Source: Didymodactylos carnosus
Taxonomy: Eukaryota > Rotifera > Eurotatoria > Philodinida > Philodinidae
Direction of reading: 5' to 3'
DNA length: 33,257 bases
NCBI GenBank assembly: GCA_905250885.1
Contig: CAJNOQ010001312.1
Location: 1 to 33,257, forward strand
In this document: positions 9,483 through 26,695 of the stretch, in pieces
How positions within the stretch are numbered: position 1 is the first letter of the stretch
How the letters are laid out: every line of letters begins with the position of its first letter
Notes under the pieces: model-generated
What the model was told of the DNA's origin: nothing
Databases searched by the model: none
What the model saw: only the letters and a program-made list of their open reading frames with translations
Translations under genes and position numbers: made by a program

Positions 9483-10520
9483 TTGATCTACTTTTGATAC
9501 ATTTCACGGATTGTCTTAACTAACGTATCCTATACGTAGGCTTTGGTTGAGTCGAGTCTATCATCTGTCTTATATTATGTTATAATATTCTTATATTAGT
9601 AATATATAAATCAGCTGCCTACTCTATATTACTACTTATTTCCTTCTTCCGGATATGCGTAGGCCAAGCTCATCTCTTTACGCCATCAAATAAGAAAGAG
9701 ACAAATCGCTCTTCTTACACAATTGATTTTTTTATCTACTTTCATTTTCAAATGAATTAGTGAACATCACTAGAAGATGACACTTTATTATGGCAGAAAT
9801 CTAATAAGTTTCACCATAATTTTGACTAATCAAAATAATTTACTTAAAAAATCTTTATATATTTTTAATTTGGCTGAACATGCACAATATTTTATTCATA
9901 AATAAGTTGACATTATCACGACTACAGTTTTATTTAGTAATAAAAATTAATTAAAACCTAAACTATTTACGTTACTTTCAAACTACTATTTACTAGCACA
10001 AAATTTTCAAACATATACAACACAGAACTCATCGTCCCTATATTGTAAGTATATAGAAATGTATTTTTGGCAAAAATGACTAGTGTTTGTTCAACGATCG
10101 TTAAGAAATATCGAGGGTTATTCACTACCGGAACTATATATCATTGGTTTTCTTTCAAAATAAATCGAATTAGACTTGTAATAACTCATTTTAAAACTGA
10201 AAAATTCCCGTAACGAATAAATCATGAATCAGTTTTTTTTAATTACAATAAGAGAGAAATTCGATCTTAACAAGCAAACTTCTTTTCCAAAACCTGACGA
10301 GAAAAATGGATCTACTGTATTTTTTTATTTTGGAGGATTAAGTGTTGATGAAGGAAATATGTGTGTCTCTCACCGACTTATAGAACTTAGTCGTTATCAC
10401 AGAGCCATAAGCATATTTTAACAACAAATACATTGTAACCTGAAAAGTCGAACAGAAACAATCATTTCAATTGGTCAATATAAATTCGATTTTGTATCGT
10501 TTTTCATAAAACTGTAGAAA
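9483..10520. other. Kinase 3' region and intergenic DNA, no gene seen
   Basis: AT-rich noncoding sequence. An AATAAA at 9939-9944 is a candidate poly(A) signal for the kinase gene, about 460 bases after its stop, but with this base composition such hexamers are common. A 65-codon open frame at 10224-10421 has no family resemblance and is not called. Confidence 0.4.
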
Positions 10521-11457
10521 TAACGAGTGATCCAGAATAAATTGACCATTTAGTATGTTTGCTCATATCTCTCAGTTGAATTTTATCCCCTAAGCTTTAC
10601 TGTTTTCTTAAAAGATGCGCCGTGAAATTCTCTAAAAAAATATATCAAACATTTTTTTATATACTGTAAAGATAAAAAAATGTAGAAGAAATACTGCGAA
10701 GGTTCGATCTCGATTACTTTGTAACCTCAAAAACAATTTTTTCAGTTTTAGTTCTGCATATTTTACGAAACAAAAACCAAGAGATGCGTATTTAGTAGTC
10801 CGTAAAAAGCTCTAGTAGCTATATTTAAAACTCTTCGTCATCATAATCGGTCGTGGAAGAATTTGTTTTCTTATATCGATTTTCCCCGAAATCAACATTT
10901 TCCAACTACAATTATGATGCAGTTAGGAAAACTTTTATAATTCAGTCAAAAATTAAACATTTTGAGGGCGGGTTGGTTTTATCCTAAAGTAAAATAATTC
11001 TTTTGTTACATCCGTACACAAAAAATCCAATATTTTCTCTTCTTTTCCTGTGTCATGGCGAAAAAGATAAAATTTCCCTTTTCTTTGTTAAACTTTAGTA
11101 CAATCATCGTTTGTGCCAGAAAAACACGTTTAAACCGAATCTCTGGTAAACGAAAAGAAAGACGACACTTTGAAACACCAGAACTTACGTTCTGATTCTA
11201 CTTTGACGTATGATACTGTGTTCAAAATAAATTTGTTTTCCTTGTCGTTTGGGTTACAAAGTAATCGAGATCGAAGCTTCACAGTATTTTTCCTATATTC
11301 CTTTATCTTTACAGTGTATAAAAAATGTTTAATATATTTTTTTTTAAAGAATTTTACAGCGCATCTTTTAAGAAAACAGTAAAGCTTAGGGGATAAAATC
11401 CAACTAAGAGATATGAACAAAATACTAAATGATCGATTTATTCTGGATCACCCGTTA
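10521..11457. mobile_element. Non-autonomous long-TIR DNA element with TA flanks
   Basis: The element has inverted-repeat arms of about 210 bp: about 10523-10733 and 11249-11455. The outer ends read ACGAGTGATCCAGAATAAAT on the left and, inverted, ACGGGTGATCCAGAATAAAT on the right. Each end is directly flanked by TA (10521-10522 and 11456-11457). TA target duplications point to the Tc1/mariner superfamily. Inner landmarks of both arms include GCGCATCTTTTAAGAAAACA and AAGCTTAGGGGATAAAAT on the right arm, with the reverse complement on the left. The roughly 515-bp middle has no transposase. A much decayed relative of the middle and right arm is at 3.4-3.9 kb. Confidence 0.75.
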
Positions 11458-11633
11458 TATAGTTAACTGAACATAACAGATTAAAGAAAATCTATTTCAC
11501 CTAAGACTATGCAGTTTATTAGCTCGCTTCAATAACTAATCCTTAGGAGAAAAAAAGATAGAAGAAAAATTGCTGAAATACTTAATATTTTCTCATTTTT
11601 CAAGGTTTTATTCTCGAGCGTATCATCACCATC

Positions 11634-11924
11634 ATGTTTTCCAAGAAATTTTCAATCATATTTGTCTTATGTCTCATTGAATTTATCAGCATACAACAAA
11701 TCCATGCTAGACCATCTTATGAATTCAATGATCTCGAAGATACTATTGATGATTCAGAGTCAACAACAAGTGAATTAACCAAACGAGCTCAACGGTTACC
11801 ATGGTTATTAAAGCGACGTGTGTGTGACTACCGTCTTCAAATGAGACCATTGCCATTAGATGCATCAGAATTATGTTCTTATGGTGGAACGGGATTTGAA
11901 TACTCGATACCAAAACATGGTTAA
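11634..11924 (+). CDS. Small secreted prohormone-like protein
   Basis: A single-exon 96-residue ORF. Residues 1-25 are a strong signal peptide (basic MFSKKF, hydrophobic IIFVLCLIEFISI, likely cut after HA at 25). An acidic propeptide follows (FNDLEDTIDDSE), then dibasic convertase sites K50-R51 and K60-R61-R62. Cleavage would release AQRLPWLL and a 34-residue C-terminal peptide beginning VCDYRLQMRP. That peptide has exactly two cysteines, C64 and C81 (C-X16-C), which could form one disulphide. It ends IPKHG at the stop, so the terminal glycine could donate a C-terminal amide. This layout is typical of neuropeptide or peptide-hormone precursors acting after secretion. I cannot match it to a named family. 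Signal peptide, spacer and cleavage sites make chance unlikely. A candidate poly(A) signal lies 159 bases downstream. Confidence 0.75.
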   Translation: MFSKKFSIIFVLCLIEFISIQQIHARPSYEFNDLEDTIDDSESTTSELTKRAQRLPWLLKRRVCDYRLQMRPLPLDASELCSYGGTGFEYSIPKHG

Positions 11925-12082
11925 ACATCATATGATTTTTGATGAAAAGAACTATTTTCATCGCTCAATTTGAAGATTGTTTTATGCCTGAAATTTTTTT
12001 TCTGTCTTATCCTTTATTTTTAAATCAATGATGTTAATTTTACACTGCGACAAGCGATCAGTGATTTATTTAACATATTTAG

Positions 12083-12088
12083 AATAAA
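12083..12088 (+). terminator. Candidate poly(A) signal AATAAA of the prohormone-like gene
   Basis: AATAAA at a typical distance (about 160 bases) after the stop codon at 11922-11924. It is supported only by position and motif. It also lies just beyond the 3' end of the doubtful convergent minus-strand ORF. Confidence 0.4.
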
Positions 12089-12097
12089 ACTACAAGA

Positions 12098-12381
12098 TTA
12101 TTTATTTCTGCTATTATTTTCAGGCTATATACTACCATTATAAGGAAAGATTTAAAAAGTCAATTCAATATAATGCAATGATCATTAACTGTACTTACCT
12201 TGCTAATTCGATCAAAGACAGAAGAACTGAGTTTTAAATTAGAAAGAAAAGTGTCTGCCAATGGGATCGATGAATTTTTCATTTTGTTAAAACTAAACGG
12301 GATATGTTCAGATAGAGACAAACACATTATCAGAAAAAAAAATAAAAGAAAATTAAAAATGTAATATTCAACTTGCAGCAT
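12098..12381 (-). CDS. Possible short secreted peptide gene, two exons (doubtful)
   Basis: The minus-strand exon 12381-12199 encodes 61 residues starting MLQVEYYIFNFLLFFFLI, a hydrophobic N-terminus that would pass as a signal peptide cut near LSLS-EH (about 24). The exon ends precisely at a textbook donor, AAG/GTAAGTA. A 74-base intron ending in TATATAG would join it in frame to eight more codons (PENNSRNK) and a TAA at 12098, for 69 residues in all. There are no cysteines and no dibasic sites. Intron length and splice signals fit the neighbouring genes, but the protein has no recognised family and could be a chance ORF. It would be convergent with the prohormone-like gene. Confidence 0.3.
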
Positions 12382-13572
12382 TATTTCTTCTTTTTTGCAT
12401 ACAGAGTTTGTTTAATTACTAGAAACAGTACAACGAGTATCTGAGAAAGAAGCCATACTCATTCGAGATGAATCGAACCCAAATTGTTAGCATAGAAAAA
12501 TCAAAGAAGTTTCTTTGTCAAAACTTTCTGAACAAATGACTTCAAAAAAGTATATAAAATTCGGATCCAAACAACCTTGCTTAGTTTACGGCGACAAACG
12601 TGTATTCATGAAGTCATTAATCAAATTTTTTGGGTTATAAATAAAATGGTGTTATGTATCTCTGTGATCTATCATTCTTTTATCAACTTTGATTTAGAGC
12701 TAAACGGAGACAAGACAATGGTGTATAAATACAATAGTTCATTTTGATTTATTAAGATAGCTTAAAAGTTCTAAATTATTTGTTGATAAATCAATCTAGT
12801 TGTTGATTTCTTATTAAACCGAAAGGTTTTGATCATCTGTTTCTTTGACAAAAGATAGTTTTCTGTCTATAGCAACTAATTTCAGGTCATTCTACACAAT
12901 GAATTTTATAATTTTCAATAAATACTATTTTTTATCCTTCAAATTTGTTTCAAATAATCTATCCGTACATCAGTCAAATAATAATGAAGTACAAGAGAAA
13001 AAGTATTTCCACAATAATTCTCTAAACTAAATATCTGTATCGAGCTTTTTAGCAAATAATTCTACCATATTATAATGTTATCCATGGCAATGATTTGTTT
13101 TTCATTTCATCTATATATTTCAAGATAAATTACAACATAATATTATTACAGAGATGTTTTTTTACACAAGGTTTTTTTTTGCGTTGTTTCTTTCATTTCA
13201 GAGTAAAAAAAAAAAGAAAAAAACGAAAATTTATGAACAAAAAAGAAAACAACGCAAGGAACAAAAACTACTGAGAAAAGCTGATTGAGAGAAAGAGAGA
13301 TAAACAAATTGATCATATTCATACAAAAAAAAAAAGAACAAGCTAATGTTCGAAATAAAGCAAACTACACAAAGTTGCTCAGACAAACAAAACAACGCTG
13401 CTTAAATACGTCAGGCAAAAAAAAAAAACGAAAATTTGAATAAGGATGAATGTCGCTGCTTGTTCTCTGTGACCGCACAAAAAAAAAATTGAAAACATTG
13501 AAATTATATGAATGAAAAAAAAAGAGATTAACACACAAATGTATTTATCGTAAAAATGCAAGACGAAATCAA
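12382..13572. other. Noncoding stretch between the short ORF and the Mi-2 stop codon
   Basis: No gene is supportable. The part next to the Mi-2 stop (13150-13560) has many A- and T-runs and probably includes the Mi-2 3' UTR. A loose hairpin can be drawn there: TTGCGTTGTTTCTTTC near 13178 against GAAAACAACGCAAGG near 13245. Nothing else stands out. Confidence 0.4.
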
Positions 13573-21395
<7,823 letters not shown>

Positions 21396-21847
21396 TTTAA
21401 ATAGATCTATGTTTTAATCAGTCAAATAGTCATCTACAAGAGGATTAAATTTGCCTGAAGAATTCAAAATCTGAAACTGAAATTTATTCCAAGATTTTGC
21501 CTAACTAAGAGGCGGTAAGATACAAACACCTTCAACAATCAAGAATATAACAAATTTTATTAATTGATTCTGTATGCAGTAAATTAACTCGCTAAAGAGA
21601 TTTTGAAAAAAATCGAATCCAACTCTATCGAGATAAACAACAAAGCTACTGTTTCACTTTGTTAGAGACTAAGGTTCACGTATAAGAGTTAGATTATAAA
21701 ATGAAGACGATTCTGGTAGGTTGATACTTTTCACAAAATATATGTTCAAGATCCTTCTTTTTTTCTCCCTTATTTCTAGTACCATTTCTATGGGATTGTT
21801 TTTTTGTTCGTCCTCTCCATAAATGCATTAATTGTATTATATTATAC

Positions 21848-21878
<31 letters not shown>

Positions 21879-22243
21879 TAACTATTTTTCGACTTGATCA
21901 GAGTGTTTCGTCAATGGCTATTGTAATAGCGAATAGTTTTCTTTTTAGCAGCCTCTTCGAATTTAGTAGACCGTTAATTTACTTGCAGTCTGAAAGATTG
22001 CTTCCAGCTCTAAAAGTGCTTATGATAGATTCGATCAAAGCCCGTTCTTATTAATTTGAGTTTGGCAGCGCTATAATCGCGCCCCAGTTAAGGTAAGGAC
22101 CTGATAGTTTTACTTCCAGCAATTGCGACTGTCAAGGTATTTTCAGATTGAAAGGCGTCGTCGGTCGCGATTAAGGAGAGTTATCTTGACTGCGTAAGTT
22201 GGATTAGAATTGTGTAGAAATTACCATTGTCATACTACCCCGG
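21396..22243. other. Upstream region of the Mi-2 gene
   Basis: This should hold the 5' UTR and promoter of the minus-strand Mi-2 gene. The only structure seen is a (TA)n run at 21848-21874. The part 21960-22240 is less AT-rich than its surroundings but has no open frame of note. Confidence 0.4.
21848..21874. repeat. (TA)n microsatellite
   Basis: An uninterrupted run of about 13 TA dinucleotides, located about 450 bases upstream of the Mi-2 start codon. Confidence 0.9.
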
Positions 22244-22537
22244 CAGAGCTTCGTATGGACTCAAAATTCTAAGTCCAGTCCATAGACCGAACAAATCCAG
22301 TCTAGTTCAGTCCGAATCCATGGAAAACAGTTTTAGTCCATTGACTCTAAAAAAGTAGTCCGGTCCACAATACAAAAACAACCTACTTTTTACTGATTTT
22401 TCCTCGATTCAAGTCGATCAAAAAATCTTTTTCGAGTCCAGACCAGTCCATGGTCTTGAAAGTTTGAGTCCAATCCAGTCCGAGCCCATGAACTCAAAAA
22501 ATATTCAATCCAGTCCATACGGAGCTCTGTACCCTAG
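22236..22537. mobile_element. hAT-type MITE with AGTCC-rich ends
   Basis: The element is 22244-22529 (286 bp). Its left end is CAGAGCTTCGTATGGACT and the inverted right end is CAGAGCTCCGTATGGACT (17/18). The flanking octamers TACCCCGG (22236-22243) and TACCCTAG (22530-22537) match at 6 of 8 positions, consistent with an aged 8-bp target duplication and so with hAT. Both subterminal regions are dense in AGTCCAGTCC and AGTCCA motifs in either orientation. No coding capacity. The right octamer coincides with the outer end of the long-TIR element that starts here, so this MITE seems to have inserted into or at that terminus. Confidence 0.8.
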
Positions 22538-23756
22538 TCATTGAATCTTATATAAGAATCTGACAGGGATCTAATAAAAATCACGTCCGCTCCTTATCTG
22601 CTTTTGTTAAGAATCTTATCTGATTCTTATCAGATTCTTATATAAGAAGTGGCACGAAAGTGGAAGGAATTTCATAAGAATCTAATAAAGATCGTATAAG
22701 AGTTTCATAAGAAAGTGATAATAGTCTAATTTCTTATGAAATTCTTGTACAAAACTTTTTTTCTTCACTCAAAATGATTCTCTGCAGAGGTGGAACCGAT
22801 CCTTGTCCGACCGGACCGGTACCGAGCCGGTAAAGACCGGTATTTCACCGGTTGAAATTTTTGAAACATCTGCTCTTTTTACACTGTTTTTCGTCAAAAA
22901 GCCAAAATTTTACGTCTTTTTCAGTCAGAATAAATAAGACGATGCTCAAGACAGATATTATTTCCACCACTTGTTTTAAGATTAAATATTATAGACTCGT
23001 TATTGTGAAGGTTCTCTCACATGTGCTCGCAAACTATTTCATTTGTGGGGGAAATTCTTTCTGAAAATCGATTTTCAAAAAACTTCGCTAGTTTTTCGCC
23101 CGTTTGAGTTAAAATTCCAACCGGCCAGTTTACCGGCCGGACCGGACCGGTTCACCGTTTCGCAACCGGTTCCAGTTCTGATTCTCTGGATGGTTCTCAT
23201 AAGCGTTTAACAATATGAGCAAAAATTTTTTTAAAAAGATCGATCTACTCAGGGTTCGAAAACTGGTGAGTTGTTCAATCTATGGCTTCTTCTATTGAGC
23301 TACTGCTAACACATCTATACATAAACATCACATCTTTATATTCTGCCACAATATCTTTTTTAACTTGTTGTAAGTGAAAATGCAGCTGCATAGGGTTTCA
23401 GACTATGTTAATCATCCCATCCAAATAGCTTGTGTTTCAACGCAAGTCATGTGCTATGCTTCTGGAACGTCTTTGTAAACAACATATGTAGCATAGTTTA
23501 AGTACCACGATATTTCGTGCGAGAGGAAATAAGAAGAGAATAATTCTTGCAAAAATTTCGTAAGAATCTGATGTGATTTGAATTAGTTTAAAAAATCAAT
23601 AAGAAATTAATGACGATTCTTATCACTTTCTTATGAAATTATTACTCGATTCTTATCTGATTCTTATGAAATTCCTTCCACTTTCATGCCACTTCTTATT
23701 TAAGAATCAGATAAGATTCTTATCCGAATTTTCAATAAATTTTTATCTAGGGTATA
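22531..23756. mobile_element. Long-TIR element with iterated GATTCTTAT motifs, carrying a nested hAT MITE
   Basis: The left arm, about 22531-22745, and the right arm, about 23540-23756, are inverted copies. The outer ends read ACCCTAGTCATTG on the left and, inverted, ACCCTAGATAAAA on the right. Both arms share AAGAAGTGGCA(C/T)GAAAGTGG, AAGGAATTTCATAAGAATC and TTTCATAAGAAAGTGATAA. Variants of GATTCTTAT are repeated many times in both arms. The interior lacks a transposase frame. The ACCGGT-type hAT MITE (22785-23180) is inserted in the left half. Without it the element would be about 820 bp. Superfamily is not assignable because the flanking duplication is obscured on the left by the AGTCC-type MITE. 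Confidence 0.75.
22777..23188. mobile_element. hAT-type MITE, copy 2, with perfect 8-bp target duplication
   Basis: The element is 22785-23180 (396 bp), with ends CAGAGGTGGAACCG and, inverted, CAGAACTGGAACCG. The identical octamers ATTCTCTG at 22777-22784 and 23181-23188 flank it. It is the sister of the copy at 2559-2998: same ACCGGT/CCGGACCGG subterminal clusters and same AT-rich core. It lacks the left half of the 58-bp palindrome found in copy 1. It sits inside the long-TIR element, so it is the younger of the two insertions. Confidence 0.92.
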
Positions 23757-23892
23757 TTAGAATTTTTTACTATATCAGCCATGTAATGATAACTTTCGTT
23801 AGAATCTGAATAAAATGATATACCTTATTAAGTTGGATAGTTCCAAAGGGTACTAAACACTTTATATACGACATTATCTTTGGACGCTGCCG

Positions 23893-24322
23893 TAATGAAT
23901 ATACTTGATTCAACTATTTGATTACCTGCCGAGTATTTGGGAAGTACTTGACAAGTTTCCTCACTTAGTAAGTCAAGTACTTGGAGGAGTCAATCACTCT
24001 TTTGTTTTACATTGACTAGTTGCATATAAAAGTCACAATACCAACCAGTATATACTTAGAAAATAAATTTCGATATTTCTACTGCGCTGAACAAACTTGG
24101 TAGCCATGCATACATCTGCTCTACAAAACTAGAGTTCGGCTGCAGAATACGTACAAAATACAAAATAAAGATAAATGGAACAAGTACTTGGATGAAGTTT
24201 TACCAGCAAATTGTATTGGGTCCAAGTGGTTGGACAAATATTTGTGAAAAAATACCAAGGACTGACTTCATTACTTGTACAAAGCACTTTTGTCAAGTAC
24301 TTGACTTGAAGTACATTCACTA
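23893..24322. repeat. Candidate MITE with iterated CAAGTACTTG motifs
   Basis: The palindromic decamer CAAGTACTTG or close variants occur near 23951, 23979, 24180 and 24295. The possible ends TAATGAATATACTTGATTC and, inverted, TAGTGAATGTACTTCAAGTC are alike, but no target duplication is visible. There is no coding content. It is assigned as a repeat mainly from the clustered motif. Confidence 0.35.
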
Positions 24323-24544
24323 AGAATGAAGTCTATCTCAAAAGAAAGCCAATGAAGTTCTGATGAAGAGCATATCATTTAAAAAATTTGAAAACATCGA
24401 CAAAGTATCGGAGATAAAATTGTCACTATCGATTTTTGATGAGAACGGAATATACTTAGCTAACAGTTGCTGTTAATGGCAAATATTTGATTACATATTA
24501 CTCACGCTTTACAGAAAGCTGAAATCTGCTCGAAACTTTTAAAG

Positions 24545-25385
24545 AATCTTTTTCCCAAATAAATCTTAAATCCTGTCAGTTCTTTTTTCTAAGTTTTGTC
24601 TAAAAAGATTTTTCTCAAGATCTTGATAGGATTTGTGTGTCAGAGCTTGACTCTGTCCTAGGTTCAGATATCTAGATCAATAAATTAAAAAAATTCGAAA
24701 AGTTTTCTGAAAGTAGCAGAATTACCCTGTCGTTTTTCTATGTTTTGCTGCTTCCATTCATTCATATATAAGAAACATCGCTCGCAGTGTAAAATATTGA
24801 AAGATTTTGAAGTTGTGCATATGTTGTTTGAATATATGTCTGTTTATGCAATTTAAACATCTTCGGCACTATTACTACGATATTTTAGAGCTTACATTAG
24901 AGATGTACGGAGCACGCTACTGTTCGGGCTTTGTTTAAGAAGACGGATTATATCGTCGCTACAAAATTCTCAAAAGTTTTAAAGGGAAGAATAGGACTAA
25001 GACTGCACAAATAGCTAACACATCTAGCGCATAGCTCTTGTACTGGTTGTACAGCATTATAGAGCTTGAACCACAGAATACGGTAAAGAATATAATTCAA
25101 GATTTCATTAAGATCTTGAGCTGTAATTAGAAATCTGCCAAGATTCCGACCAATACTAACACGTTATATGATTCTAAAATTTCGTAAATCTAATTAAAAT
25201 CTGCGTCAAATTTGTCCAAGGTAAAATCCACGACAAAATTGTGGACAATCTTGATCAGCAGTATCATCGAAAGATTTTATAAGGTGTCGATAAATCTGCA
25301 TAATATCTTGAATTAATCGAATAGAAACCTAAGAAACCTTTAAAGTTTGATCAAGATCTTCATTCAAGATTTTTTACAGTGATAT
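24545..25385. repeat. Stretch rich in AAGATCTTGA motifs, possible decayed element
   Basis: Variants of AAGATCTTGA/AATCTTGA recur at about 24615, 25110, 25245, 25302, 25333 and 25362. A possible end pair is CAGTGTAAAATATTG (24785) and the inverted CACTGTAAAAAATCTTG ending at 25381, but the flanking octamers do not match. The unit's limits are uncertain, and no gene is seen in it. Confidence 0.3.
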
Positions 25386-26695
25386 GTGTAAGAAAAATTC
25401 AAAGTGTACACAGGATACAAAACACAATGTAAGCTTATGAAAAGTATATAAACATTTGTATCTTCCTTTGATCAAAAAGGAATTAATGAAATGACATAAT
25501 CTGGTTTTTAAATAATTAGAAGAGTTTAATTTAAAACGACTGTAATTATCTATTATCTCACTGAAACCGACATTGAAGCCGACAAAGCAAAGTACAATAG
25601 TCTTTCAAAATATTCCTCTTTAGTCTTTACGGTTAAAGGAAGTTAATAAAATCGTATCATTTACAAGCACAAGAATGATCGAAAAACAAATCTTATTATT
25701 GATTTTTATTATGATATAAAATAATTTAGATGCTGCTCCACCGTTCTTTTTCTTTTCTTAGTTCGTCTCTGTATTTTAATATTTATGAATAAAATATCTA
25801 GTATTAAAATAATTCAATTAAAAGTACTACTTAGATGTCGAACAAATAAGTCATTTGTTGTAGAAAAAGTCTTAATCAATAAAAAAATTATTGCAGTAAA
25901 ATAACATGAAGTGGAGGAAGAATGAGATCGTTGAATATATTTGTTTTATACATCGAGTACACTTATAGAGAAATACATAAGCACGACATCAATGCTCAAA
26001 CTGTTTTTTTTTTTTTTGTTGTTTTTTATCCCTGGAATCAGCAAAATGTTTGCATGTAACATGTAGATATGCTAAGTATCAAGAAAAAAAATGTATAGTC
26101 TATTATTTTCTTTTCGAAGAAAAATAGAGCGCTAACAGACAATGTTCTTTGATGAAGTAAAAGAAAATAAATTTCTTTATTTTTACGATGAAAAAAAAAC
26201 TTTTTTCAATCGTTCACCGCTAAAGTAAAATGATTTTGTTCATGTTTCAACTCAATTGGAAAAGTAAAAAAACTCACTACTAATATTTCGTCTAAATACA
26301 ATAAACTATCATCATTATTTGTAGTTTTTTGAAAAATAATATTGAATAACTCCTAATACAGTACGATTTCTTTTTGTACTGGAAAATATTTTGTACTTAA
26401 TATAGAAAACTAACTATATACTCACTACAAAACAGACAAATAATGATAGAAATTGAGTTAGTATAACAGTTATTTAAAAAAAACAAACAAAATAAAACTT
26501 TATAGATTTAATAAAATAAGTATGAGTTTCTTATGCAATGATACCTTGTGAAAATATGATCTCATTGGCAAAAAAATAACAACAGCAATTTTAAATAAAC
26601 AAAAAAATTAAGTAGATTTGAATAACATTGTTAAATACGTTTCAATTCACTCTCAATTAAAATATATTAAATGAATAAATTTAATGATTTTATAT
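25386..26695. other. AT-rich noncoding region downstream of the receptor gene
   Basis: No open frame or repeat of note apart from homopolymer runs, for example the T-run near 26005. The end next to 26696 is probably the receptor 3' UTR. TTTAAT near 26680 (ATTAAA on the minus strand) lies too close to the stop to be trusted as a poly(A) signal. Confidence 0.4.

Noticed and set aside
24129..24320. 63-codon minus-strand ORF
   Set aside because: It falls within the CAAGTACTTG repeat and is explained by the repeat motifs.
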